Origin: Unio delphinus | Taxonomy: Eukaryota > Mollusca > Bivalvia > Unionida > Unionidae | NCBI GenBank assembly: GCA_029339505.1 | Contig: JAQISU010000025.1 | Span: 2,620,501-2,684,500, forward strand | Length of the DNA stretch: 64,000 nucleotides | Direction of reading: 5' to 3' | Shown: piece after piece, positions 55,011 to 64,000 of the stretch | Numbering within the stretch: the stretch's first letter is position 1 | How the letters are laid out: each line of letters begins with the position of its first letter | The notes under the pieces: generated by a model | Database searches by the model: none | Told to the model about the DNA's origin: nothing | Seen by the model: the letters and a program-made list of their open reading frames with translations, nothing else | Translations under genes and position numbers: made by a program

Positions 55011-55029
55011 CAATAATCGTTTTGTTATT

Positions 55030-55260
55030 TATACATTTAATCACTGTGATAATAATCAGCAATATCATCTATAACAGACTGATAAATATCAATAGCCATG
55101 ATGCCACTGCAAATAAACGTTGACAATAGTGAGCTGCTTCATTAATAATTTCTGGAGGATATTTTACAGCACCTTGTCCCATAATCAGAATGTCTAGTCG
55201 ATCTACATCAGAAACAATGTTAATAGGACAAATATCAAAAACCTTTGCCAGCTCTTAGAG
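55030..55260 (-). pseudogene. viral copy C: INEAA-family protein fragment
   Basis: The minus strand gives VFDICPINIVSDVDRLDILI and then IINEAAHYCQRLFA, paralogous to the frame at 46723-47035. Broken by indels. Function unknown. Confidence 0.5.
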
Positions 55261-55286
55261 ATAATTGTTTAAGGATCTAAAGACCT

Positions 55287-55600
55287 TCATAAAGTGTCTT
55301 TTGACAATGTGAGTAAGGGATCTGGATCAATTTTATCGATTTTATATTGTTCCTTAAAAACTAAATGTACAAAATCAGACCAATAAATAGGCAATATATC
55401 TACTGTAACATATTCAGATTGTAAATACCTTTTATTTCCAAATTCTGCAGAATATTCTGATGTGTCATCCATAGAACTAATTTTTGATAGACCTTCAAGG
55501 GTCAATATATCTCTAGGAGATGGTGGTGTCTTTTTCTGTTTTAATCTGTCAAGTTGACGTTATACAGCATAGACAATTCCTTTAAATCCAGAAACTTGCT
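55287..55600 (-). pseudogene. viral copy C: unrecognised conserved protein part
   Basis: The minus-strand frame of 72 codons (LPIYWSDFVHLVFKEQYKID within it) is preceded in another frame by KKTPPSPRDI and FKGIVYAV. It sits between the INEAA and IPSVPKL families as in copies B and D. No function assigned. Confidence 0.4.
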
Positions 55601-55699
55601 CAGCTTCAGTTTGTTGTAGCGGCAGAAGAAGCGAAAGATATTGAAATGTTGAAGAAGATGAAATATGAGATGAATAAGTTTAGTCTCTGAGTTTATCTA

Positions 55700-55970
55700 C
55701 TTTTCCAGACAGCTTCTAAAGATATTGATCACCCGTTCTAATGTCACCTTATTATGACGAATTCTAAAGATCATTTTACGATAATCAATCTCAGAAAAAC
55801 CTTGATAATATGTTAATTATTCAGTGTATTTAGCTAATTCGTCATTATTCATACTTTTAATTTTATTATAACTCTCAGATCTAAATTTATCAATTAATTT
55901 TGGTACAGATGGAATAATTTCTTTTTATTGCTTTACTGCTGCTTTTCTTTCTTTTGTTGCCTTTCTTCTT
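55700..55970 (-). pseudogene. viral copy C: IPSVPKL-family protein
   Basis: The minus strand reads IPSVPKLIDKFRSESYNKIK, SMNNDELAKYTE and DYRKMIFRIRHNKVTL, closely parallel to copy D at 60110-60400. Stops are present. Function unknown. Confidence 0.5.
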
Positions 55971-55993
55971 TCATTCCTTGCTGTTTTAAGTCT

Positions 55994-56600
55994 TCATACA
56001 CATCGTTTATCGCATTGATATATTTTATATACGATGCATTTTGTGTCGATTAAACATGTTTTAGTTTTAATTTTAATTTTAAAAATAATATACCCAATGT
56101 TGTAGACTGGAAATATATTCTCTATTTTTAGATTTGAACTTTTTGTTTTCATTTCATATTGTGTAACAACATGAATTGGAAATTCATCTGGGCCTGTGTC
56201 ATCGATCAATTTTAAAATATTTTCAGTAAATCTATTACGTGATTTTTCGACTGTTTCTTCATTCTAATTTTTTGTCTCTTTATTAATAGGTTTTACTAGT
56301 TAAAGAAACATAACCAGAAATATCTTGCAAACTTCTTGATATTTCCTAAGATTTTTTTGTGCTAATTTTACAAGTTGAGGAAGACGACGTTTAGTAGCAG
56401 GCTTAAATACTTTTTGGGAACTTTCTGCACCTGAGATTTCGGAAGTTCTTTAAGTTCTTGTCTAACAAAATCACGAAGAGGAAGAATTTTTTCGATTGCT
56501 TCTCATCCTTTTATACCTAATCTAGCTGTATGAGATTCAATTAGCCTTAATGATATAATAATGATTTCATAACAGCATCAGAGAGGGCACGATCTCAATG
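55994..56600 (-). pseudogene. viral copy C: unrecognised Lys/Ile-rich protein
   Basis: Minus-strand frames (71 codons at 55994-56209 with DDTGPDEFPIHVVTQYEMKT, and pieces to 56600 such as AKLAQKNLRKYQEVCK). No domain recognised. It marks the right end of copy C. Confidence 0.35.
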
Positions 56601-57243
56601 AAACTTCCGATGGTTAAACATAACACACATACAACTTTGAAAAAAGACTAACGATAAAAGATAAAGTAAATAGACACATTCTCTAACAAGGTGTACGACG
56701 CTGTTGAACAAAATACCAACGCAGGTGCATAATAAACTCTTGAGTGATGCTTACAAGTTCATTATAATACCTGCCTAAACTATTGCTCGGTTCGGAAAAT
56801 CCATTACATACATACTAACGTTTCATTTTCTACTTCAGTGTAAAGACCATAACAATAAACTACATCACACTATTTTTCATATACAAACCCGGTTCAATTT
56901 ACCGGGATTCTAATTATCAATAATAAAAGGTAAAATGGTACTTCCAGTTGAGGTATTTAAAATGTTACAATCAGAGCTTCTTATGTAAACTACTGTCTAC
57001 CCATTTTACTATAGTACATTGTCTAATGTGGACACCTGCTGACAAGATCTCGGCAAGCACTGTGTCTGCTCATAGCTGCTCATAGCTGATACATCCTATA
57101 CATAGCTGATACATCCTATAAGAATTAGAAAGCAGGTACCAGACATAAGATAAAGTACCAGTACAAACAATATGCACATATGCCTCACATTTACGCTTTT
57201 ATTTGTTTAAATGACGGGAATATTGTTTTAATTTACAACAAAA
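56601..57243. other. intron sequence between viral copy C and the last three-finger exon
   Basis: No viral frame recognised. Includes a short tandem CATAGCTGATACATCCTATA at 57080-57120. Confidence 0.5.
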
Positions 57244-57251
57244 TATTATTA

Positions 57252-57304
<53 letters not shown>
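57244..57304. repeat. (TTA)n microsatellite
   Basis: The TTA tract ends four bases before the splice acceptor AG of the next exon and takes the place of its pyrimidine tract. Confidence 0.95.
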
Positions 57305-57308
57305 GCAG

Positions 57309-57414
57309 TCATGTCAAGCGGGCCAGCTTAGACAAAATGGAACTACAGGAGAGTTGATTGCATGCAGCAAGTGTTGTGATACCGACTTTTGCAACGTTGG
57401 CTTGTGTGGCGGAG
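57309..57414 (+). CDS. Ly6/uPAR three-finger domain, last-cysteines exon
   Basis: The exon has acceptor TTATTGCAG and a perfect GTAAGT donor at 57415. It starts in phase 0, matching the donor at 29751. It encodes SCQAGQLRQNGTTGELIACS, then KCCDTDFCNVGLCGGG. CCxxDxCN is the hallmark end of Ly6/uPAR domains, and NGT is a glycosylation sequon. Together the three domain exons give 12 cysteines: the ten of a three-finger fold plus extras. The donor in phase 1 shows that at least one more exon follows to the right; it was not found in this window. Confidence 0.9.
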
Positions 57415-59530
57415 GTAAGTGTGATTGTCGCAATAATATGTTAGTATATGAAGGGCAATTAAATGTCAATGGGAAACTGATAATTTGATAAATGAAAAAG
57501 AAGACGAGAAGAAGGAAGAAAATGAATGATTATGAAAAAAATAGCAATTTTCAAAAAAAAATGACATCTGTCCATGATATCACACAATTCTATATTATTT
57601 GCACCCTGTATGATACTAATTTGAGGTATTTTATCTAATTATGACAAAAACTTCGAATAAGCCTAACGTTCGCGAGTCTTACTTAGCACAATTATAAATG
57701 ATTCAATAATTTAAATTTGTATTTGTAATGCATATAATAGTATTGTGTATAAATGTATGCAAGAGTACATATATACAGACAGACAGACATACATGTATGC
57801 ATGCCTACGTACAGACAGACAGACATACAGACAGACAGATATAAAAAAGACAGACAGATAGAAAAAACAGACAGATTCGTTAAGACTAAACACAAAACAA
57901 AATTAAACTTGACATGCAGGATTTGTTCACAACAAAGTGAACGACTGTGCACGTTATAATTCACTTTGTGGGTAAAACTTCTTTCACAGTATACAGAACA
58001 TATGAACATATATAAATGCAGAACATATATTTTATAAATACGTTTTTTTGTTCAATACATGATCAGCATTTATCTTCCCTCTTGTCCATTTCATGCACTG
58101 CGTCTTATGTTACATTCTGGTTGCAGTTCACTAAGGACGCCCATCTCTTGTGAAAATCCTGTTCTCCATATTCTATAATATCAGTCTGGAGTTATGCCTG
58201 GTCAGGACACTCAAAATGTAGCACCATACACCGCGAAGAAGCTTTTTCATGACTTTATAGATTTCCTTAAGATTACGTGAACCGTTTGCTGAACGTTATA
58301 CTCATGACTGATAACATCTAAGTCAAGTTTAAAAACAAAAAAGCAAACGTTCATTTAGAAAAATCTCCGTCATTTATTCATATCATTTATTTGAATTATG
58401 TATTTTTAATTGTATTTAACGTGTCCAGAACATAAATTTAATTTTGAAAGTAAATACAGGTATTGCATTTGATACAATATGTGCATATAGCGATACTTGC
58501 TTGCAAATTCTTAGCTGATATTGCGAGATCTGTTTGAAACATGCTGCAAAAGCAATATTTTAAACTCTATTCAAATCTAAAGATTGACAATACTTCTGGA
58601 TTTTTGTTTGTTCCAAAGATATATATTTGGACACGTTATTTCAGATACACTAAAATCAATAGTGGTATTGATTATCATAACTTTATAATAACATGTTCCC
58701 GTTTAGTACGTCAAAACTAAAATCGACCGTGTCTGTTTAGAGTCACATTGTAATTAAAAATTCTTGTATTAGTACACTGTTTCTTTTAGGCAATAGCACT
58801 CGTACTGTCTTGTTGACCGTATAATTTTAGTTCTTATGATGAGGATGTAATAATTCAATTTTGCCAAATGATAGATTCATACAAAATGATAGAGAGGGAG
58901 AGAAAGAGAGAAAGAAAGAGAGAGGGGGATGGACTGTTGGAGAGAGATTAAATAGCTACATTTGCTAGTTTCAAAAGATCCTAAAATAAAAGCAGACTAC
59001 ACGAAAACTACTTATGTGCAGGAATAGTCATTGTTCTTGGACTGGGAGTAACTGTATGAGACTTTCTTTTCTTTTCCGTCTTTTTGAATCAAGATTGGTG
59101 AAAGCCAACACTTTCATGCATAGGAACAATGTTATGCCATGTTTAGTATGGCATTAGCTAGATACATCCTGTAAATTGTTTTGCAATCACAAAACATTAA
59201 CTAACGTATCATTTAAACCCTTAGCAGCGGAGAGGGTGAGCCCACTTCATAAGAGAGGCAGAAATTGATAAACTAATGCCTCCTTTGGAAATGGAAAAAC
59301 AAATTACGTCAATAATGCAAACCGAAGCCTCTAAATAACCGAGAGTTTCTCTAATTCGTTAGTTAATTCTGGCAATTTGGCAGTCGTTATTGTGTTTATT
59401 TTTATTATGCGCGCGATAGTTACCACCCAAACACTTTTTCAAGGTCACGCCCTCTCTTCTGCTATGAATTAAATCAGTATTATATATCATTAAATGGTTA
59501 ATGAAGCGTATACAACTAGATTATCTCGAG
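57415..59530. other. intron or downstream non-coding sequence
   Basis: No exon recognised. It contains an (AGAC)n-type microsatellite at 57772-57880 and a GA-rich stretch at 58885-58930. Confidence 0.5.
57772..57880. repeat. (AGAC)n/(CATA)n microsatellite
   Basis: Interrupted ACAG/ACAT units. Cys/Leu/Tyr-rich open frames on the minus strand are artefacts. Confidence 0.9.
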
Positions 59531-59539
59531 AGAGAGACT

Positions 59540-60000
59540 ACACAATATTAAGAAATTTCTACCAGTACTGAATTCTGTCAGGCGAAAATTACAAGAACGC
59601 CAGGAATCTCAGATTGATTATGCAGAAAGTTCTCAACAATTATTCAAATCTGTTATAGACACAACTAAACCTCTTCTTCCTTAACTTGAAAACGTAGCCA
59701 AAATAAAATGAAGAGACATCAAGACTTTTACAAAATATTCCTGATCGAATTGCCTCAACCAGCAAAACCTATTACACTAAAGGAAAAAAAACTGATGAAT
59801 AAAAAATCTAAGATTTACGTAATACATTTACTGTCTCAGGTCCTTAAAATTAATTGATATCAGTGATTCAAATAAATTTCCAGCTCTTGTTGTTAACATA
59901 AAAATAGAGAAATCAAATGTTGAGACCGACATATGGAAAATATATGAGCTGATATGTTTTATAAAATTGAAACTAACACAAGTCGAACGGACACAATAAA
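59540..60000 (+). pseudogene. viral copy D: fragment upstream of the IPSVPKL gene
   Basis: The plus strand reads RKLQERQESQIDYAESSQQL and SVIDTTKPLLP around 59580-59690, resembling the minus-strand piece at 47500-47860. Frame-broken; function unknown. In copy D the structural genes run on the plus strand. Confidence 0.4.
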
Positions 60001-60036
60001 GTACGTTTTATATAGAATACATCGATGCGGTAAACA

Positions 60037-60410
60037 ATGTGTATGGTCAATGTAAAGAATAAAAAGCAGAAAAAAATGAAAGAACGAAAAAATGAACAAA
60101 AACAACAGAACCTACAAGAGAAAACAATTCTTCCATCCGTTCAAAAGTTAATGAATAAATTCGAACCAGGAACGTTTGAAAAACTTAAAGATATGGATGA
60201 GTATCAATTAGCTGAATATACTGCAGATGATTCGAATTTTTTTTTTTTTTGGTATATGTTACAAAATTATCATGGACATGGATACATACCAAGATAATTA
60301 TCGTAAGATGATCTTTATAATTCGTCATAATACGGATAGTATTATTATGGATGATCCAGAGTTTTTAAACTGGAAGTGGTATTCTAAGCAATGGTGGAAG
60401 TGAATGATCA
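60037..60410 (+). pseudogene. viral copy D: IPSVPKL-family protein
   Basis: The frame at 60037-60297 starts with a strongly basic Lys/Gln stretch (KNKKQKKMKERKNEQKQQN), then LPSVQKLMNKFEPGTFEKLK and MDEYQLAEYTADD, and breaks at a T run (60238-60250). Beyond it another frame gives DNYRKMIFIIRHN and DDPEFLNWKWYSKQ. Paralogues lie at 47147-47461 and 55700-55970. Confidence 0.5.
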
Positions 60411-60580
60411 ACGATTAGAAATTCTCAAAGGAGAAAACCAAGCTGAAAAAGCTCACCATAATTAATTAATGAAGCCGCTGAAATTTATCGACAATTATTT
60501 CAAGATGGTATGATGGATATTATCTTTTAGCGAAAACTTATCGATGAACTTGTTGATAACTATCATAGTGACTAATTGCC
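60390..60580 (+). pseudogene. viral copy D: INEAA-family protein
   Basis: Pieces RLEILKGENQAE, INEAAEIYRQLFQDGMMDI and KLIDELVDNYHSD occur across frame breaks, parallel to 46723-47035. Function unknown. Confidence 0.5.
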
Positions 60581-60649
60581 AACATGATTAAACATAAAGA
60601 TAACAAATAAGATGATAATACAGCAACAACACCGTGGACCTGTAATAGT

Positions 60650-61020
60650 CAGAATAACAAATTCACTATTGCTACTCTATTACTACTCTATGAAGCAACT
60701 TACAGTGATGGTCTTGGGAATGTTATTCAAGGGTTATTTGCAAGAATGGCTCTCAAAATAACTCCAATTGCCAAACATTTATCAATTAAAGATATTAGTG
60801 TTATTAGTGAAAAACTTCTGGTGCTATTGGTAATGTTGCCGGAAATGCGTCTTCTGCAGCCAAGAAGAGACACGCACCGTTAATAAGACGTAAGCCACAG
60901 TCAGTAAAAATACCATATACTGCAATTATGTCTGCGAATGTCAGTTATTATTAAACCAATGCATACATAAAACAACTAGCAGCTTTGATGAATCAAGAAG
61001 CAGAACAAAGTATAAATACT
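60650..61020 (+). pseudogene. viral copy D: small basic DGLG protein
   Basis: The plus strand reads TYSDGLGNVIQGLFARMALK, then GAIGNVAGNASSAAKKRHAP, LIRRKPQSVKIP and TAIMSANVS. This copy shows that the DGLG part and the RRK part are one gene. It directly precedes the capsid gene, as in copy B. Confidence 0.5.
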
Positions 61021-61079
61021 AGCTTTGCCGGATGTAGACTTCGTTGGCGACGTTGATTTAGATTGAGAAATATATAATA

Positions 61080-61350
61080 CAATGTTCAATCGAGTATCCG
61101 ACCAAGCGTTTCACATGAATGCACCGGCTTTCAAGGATGAATCTGTAAGTATCAATTGTATTCTTTTAACACAAGAAAGCAAAATCAACGAGTAAGAATT
61201 GAACTACAAGTTCAGGATACAAGTGGATATATTGTACCCGCTGAATCATTTATTGAAGTAGAATGTGAAATTATTACAACAGATGATACACTATGGGGTG
61301 TTGTCAAAGTGGGTTTTATTAACAACGGGATTATGGCACTAAATTAAAAT
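61080..61350 (+). pseudogene. viral copy D: major capsid protein, N-terminal fragment
   Basis: The plus-strand frames include MFNRVSDQAFHMNAPAFKDE and, after a shift, RVRIELQVQDTSGYIVPAES and VKVGFINNGIMAL, parallel to the start of the capsid gene at 45930-46230. The sequence leaves the family at about 61345, where a short duplicated ATTAATGGGATTATGGCACT follows. The rest of the gene is missing, and the HNH gene follows on the other strand. Confidence 0.7.
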
Positions 61351-61405
61351 TAATGGGATTATGGCACTGAACCAAAATTAAATCGAAATTTACGGAGAAA
61401 CAGTA

Positions 61406-61845
61406 CTATAAATGGAGAGTATTATGTAAAATGAAAATTGTTGACAGAATTATCTCCCTTCGGTTATATTTGAACCGATTTTCTTTTGAATTTGCTTCGA
61501 AATGTGGATTTATATACACATTTTTTGTTACACTTTGTGCGACGGTATGCATTAAATCAACCATATGATCCGAACTCTGAAGATTATTAAAAAGGTTATT
61601 TTTAAAATTTGCGTCAGTATGGTCAGTTGCTAGACCGTCTTTGAACAACCCTTTGAAACACTCGTATACGATTTGGTGACAGATATTTTTTTTTTCTTTT
61701 CAACAGTAAACAAAAGAAAACCATGATTATTGACAAAACCAGCTGGGCTTTTCAACCGAGAGTTTCTGGTTACACCATCACGACATGATTCATAATTAGT
61801 TATTAGAGGATGTTTTACAAATTCTTAGCTCATTTAAATTAATAG
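61406..61845 (-). pseudogene. viral copy D: HNH endonuclease
   Basis: The minus strand reads HPLITNYESCRDGVTRNSRL, then after a frameshift a YECFKGLFKDGLATDH block in place of the YEVFNGL...VIDHIN block of copy B. The HNH Asn and the RLDNLR block are eroded to NLFNNLQSSD. Same position relative to the polymerase as in copy B. Confidence 0.6.
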
Positions 61846-61859
61846 TATTTGTTTCAATC

Positions 61860-62160
61860 ACTTTTTGTTTAAATTGTTACTTGAGACTCTAGACAAATAA
61901 TCTTCTACAATTTGTATAGCCTAGCCTTTTCAGTGTCAATATTTCTTTAATCACAATACCGTTTGAGCTCTCTGTATATTTTCCTGCCACATTGTAAACA
62001 CAATTGTATCTTTCCTCTAACTCCAACACCACATTGAAACACGTTTTAGGTCCTAAATTCCTTCACCAACTACGTTGTAAATGATGTCTGCACAATGCAC
62101 TTACAGGATTTTTTTCAAGATGTTATAGATCGTATCATCAACCACCTACACTGATTCTTT
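61860..62160 (-). pseudogene. viral copy D: zinc-ribbon protein
   Basis: The minus strand retains QCGVGVRGKIQLCLQCGRKI and YRELKRYC, with the CxxC pairs, parallel to 50571-50894, but with a frameshift just before the first pair and further stops. Confidence 0.5.
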
Positions 62161-62234
62161 GTTTGAGTCATTATATATAGAATATTTTTTTATTTAAATA
62201 TCTGCCTTTATTATAATATTGAGAAATTTTAGAG

Positions 62235-63155
62235 ATTATCAAATTCAAACCTTCTAACTACAAATTTGAACTTGATAGAATATATCCGGACCTACCAAAA
62301 AATAATTTGGTTGATCCGAAGAATACAAACGTGATTAATAAAATTCACGAAGGATTTCATCAAAGATGGCGCATCTTACATATGGTCAACTTTAAAAATT
62401 CATGCGCAACACTAATATGGTAGAAACATGTTTGATTTTATTCACGAAATACGTAAAAACGATCATGTCTCAGTATAATCACTTCAGAGTATTGAAAACG
62501 AAAAATGTAAGTTTGATCAACTCTTGAGGTGAAATTTTCAACAGAAAATATTGAGCAATTACTAACAGATGGTTTTACAGTTCACTTTGCATGAGAGAAA
62601 AATTCTTGGAAGCCAACACGACTTGAACTTCCCGAAGACGTACAATTAAGTTACTGTGAATATGGACACGGTGGATTGTGGAATACTAAATATGACCACA
62701 ACCTTGCTTTTTCTGTGGCTATGATCCTGTGTTATCCGAGACGTTTCCTATGCTACGGAGAATGTTCTGGATATTTGTAAGGATTTGGACGACCCCGTCA
62801 CGAGATGAGTAGAGTATCGATAAATGGACCATTACCCGATTTTGATCAAACCAAGTTTGCTAAGGTACTCCATCCGATCTTTATTATTTGAATTGGTCGG
62901 CATTTCTCGGAAAAATACTGGGTACCAATAGCTTTATTAAGATATAAGATTTTGATATTGATGTTGAATTTATCAACGCACTAAAACATCAACCGAACAA
63001 TCATTGTGCTAGCAGTGCCAGAATAAAGTTGTGGCATCATTCAAATAATGATTCAAGACCATTTACCGTGGATACGAAGGATATTATTCTTGGTCATACA
63101 CGCGAAAATACGATGTTGAACTGTCTTGAATGTACTAGATGTAGACGTGCTAGTT
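62235..63155 (+). pseudogene. viral copy D: polymerase-helicase gene with large internal deletion
   Basis: The plus strand starts DRIYPDLPKNNLVDPKNTN and continues with YGHGGLWNTKYDHN, then SVAMILCYPRRF (motif A with the catalytic Asp replaced by Ala), and FGRPRHEMSRVSINGPLPDF. At about 62945 it leaves the palm and soon reads KDIILGHTREN and LNCLECTRCRRAS, the terminal segment of the helicase. Motifs B and C and almost the whole helicase are missing, about 1.3-1.5 kb by comparison with copy B. Confidence 0.6.
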
Positions 63156-64000
63156 AAGTGATCGTGGTGGTAGTTGTGTATCCTCGGGAATTAATTGCAA
63201 TTTTTCACGTACAAATCCACGCTGAGGATCAGTTGATCAATAGATTGCAGGTCTACCCGTAGATCTTGCCCTGCTGGAAATGATATGTAGCAACACTCCA
63301 AAAAGGATCATTTGCTCTTATTTTTACTACCTTCAAGTTCACCAAGATCATATAAATACCTGATGATAAAACAACCTAATACTAATTGTTGTGAGCAATC
63401 ATTTAGCTGTACGGGTACATGTTTGTTTTGAAATTGCATTAATATGTTTCATGGAAGTTGAGCAAGTAATTTCATTATTTACTGAAGTTATTATAATTGG
63501 TAATCTTGCAATCCGTTAACGAGATCTTGTATAAGGAATCATTTCTTTCGCATATTCAAATTCAAATAACCGCTCAGCAAGTGTTTGATTAATTCTTTGA
63601 ATAATTTTTTGTTTTGATCGCGATGAAATGCAGTATGTCTTCTTTTGATTTTATCATTATATTGTATCATCCGCGATGATACTACAACCTGATATTTCTT
63701 GCCAAAATCGAGCTGTAATATTTGTAAAAATCGTAGAACACAGTGTTAATAAATTCGTTCAAAAGCAGATGAAACCTCAGTTGCTGTCTTTGTTGATAAC
63801 AGCTCTGCTTCTTTATATCTATTCGCAACGTCAACGACAGCCAATGAGTATTTGTATGTTATTTGACGTCTTCCAATTATGATAGTATCGTGTGGTAAAA
63901 ATAAAATATCTGATTGATGAACTTTATTAGGAACGCTAACATCAAATGCGCTTACTGAAGTTTGTTTGGCGGTGGTACATATACGTGCCATATTGCCTGT
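63150..64000 (-). pseudogene. viral copy D: retroviral-type integrase, running off the window
   Basis: Minus strand. The segment at 63746-63991 keeps HQSDILFLPHDTIIIGRRQI with the first catalytic Asp, then SLAVVDVANRYKEAELLSTK and TEVSSAFERIY. Downstream frames include FGKKYQVVV, HTAFHRDQ and a decayed equivalent of the VERFNRTLAERLF helix, then GCFIIRYLYDLGELEGS. The gene continues past the right edge. It converges with the polymerase gene as in copy B. Confidence 0.75.

Noticed and set aside
57421..57488. Continuation of the three-finger reading frame beyond 57414
   Set aside because: A perfect GTAAGT donor follows at 57415; the readthrough reaches a stop after 24 codons and contains no domain continuation.

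Overview
The window is animal nuclear DNA, not bacterial or plasmid sequence. It is AT-rich, has spliced exons with GT/AG borders, long TA, CT, GATA and TTA microsatellites, LINE and SINE insertions and a hAT-type MITE. A mollusc, or at least a lophotrochozoan, fits best. The main reason is a SINE at 10136-10457 of a type I know from molluscs; two extracellular Cys-rich gene families agree with this but do not prove it. No species can be named from the sequence. LAYOUT. 1-5 kb: the last two exons of a gene ending in an immunoglobulin domain (3427-3548 and 4136-4288). 5-22 kb: mostly non-coding, with a 37-bp minisatellite, a SINE nested in a dispersed duplication, a LINE tail, a broken reverse-strand LINE (about 11.7-14.3 kb), a 186-bp SPIN-like hAT MITE with a perfect 8-bp target duplication, and GATA repeats. 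22.4-57.4 kb: a plus-strand gene for a secreted or membrane-anchored three-finger (Ly6/uPAR) protein. Its four exons join in phase (22399-22452, 28416-28498, 29682-29750, 57309-57414). Intron 2 holds a nearly complete CR1/L2-like LINE. The 27.6-kb last intron holds a hAT-like fragment and most of a cluster of virus-derived genes. 36-64 kb: repeated, decayed copies of a Polinton/Maverick- or adintovirus-like integrated DNA virus, lying on both sides of the last three-finger exon. VIRAL ISLAND. At least four partial copies can be told apart by paralogous segments: A (38.8-40.9 kb), B (41.2-54.7 kb, the most complete), C (54.7-56.6 kb) and D (59.5-64.0 kb, running off the edge). Together they encode a double-jelly-roll major capsid protein, a basic hydrophobic (pX-like) protein fused to an adenain-type protease, probable minor structural proteins, a small basic protein with a conserved DGLG segment, an HNH endonuclease, a small zinc-ribbon protein, a retroviral-type (DDE) integrase, and a family B DNA polymerase. 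In copy B the polymerase reading frame continues into the Walker A motif of a superfamily 1 helicase. That polymerase-helicase fusion, the HNH gene and the absence of a visible packaging ATPase make the element unlike the standard Polinton, and it is the best candidate here for something little described. Every viral gene has stops, frameshifts or deletions, so this is a fossil cluster. A LINE fragment inserted at 48.37-49.13 kb interrupts a viral coiled-coil gene and is therefore younger than it.
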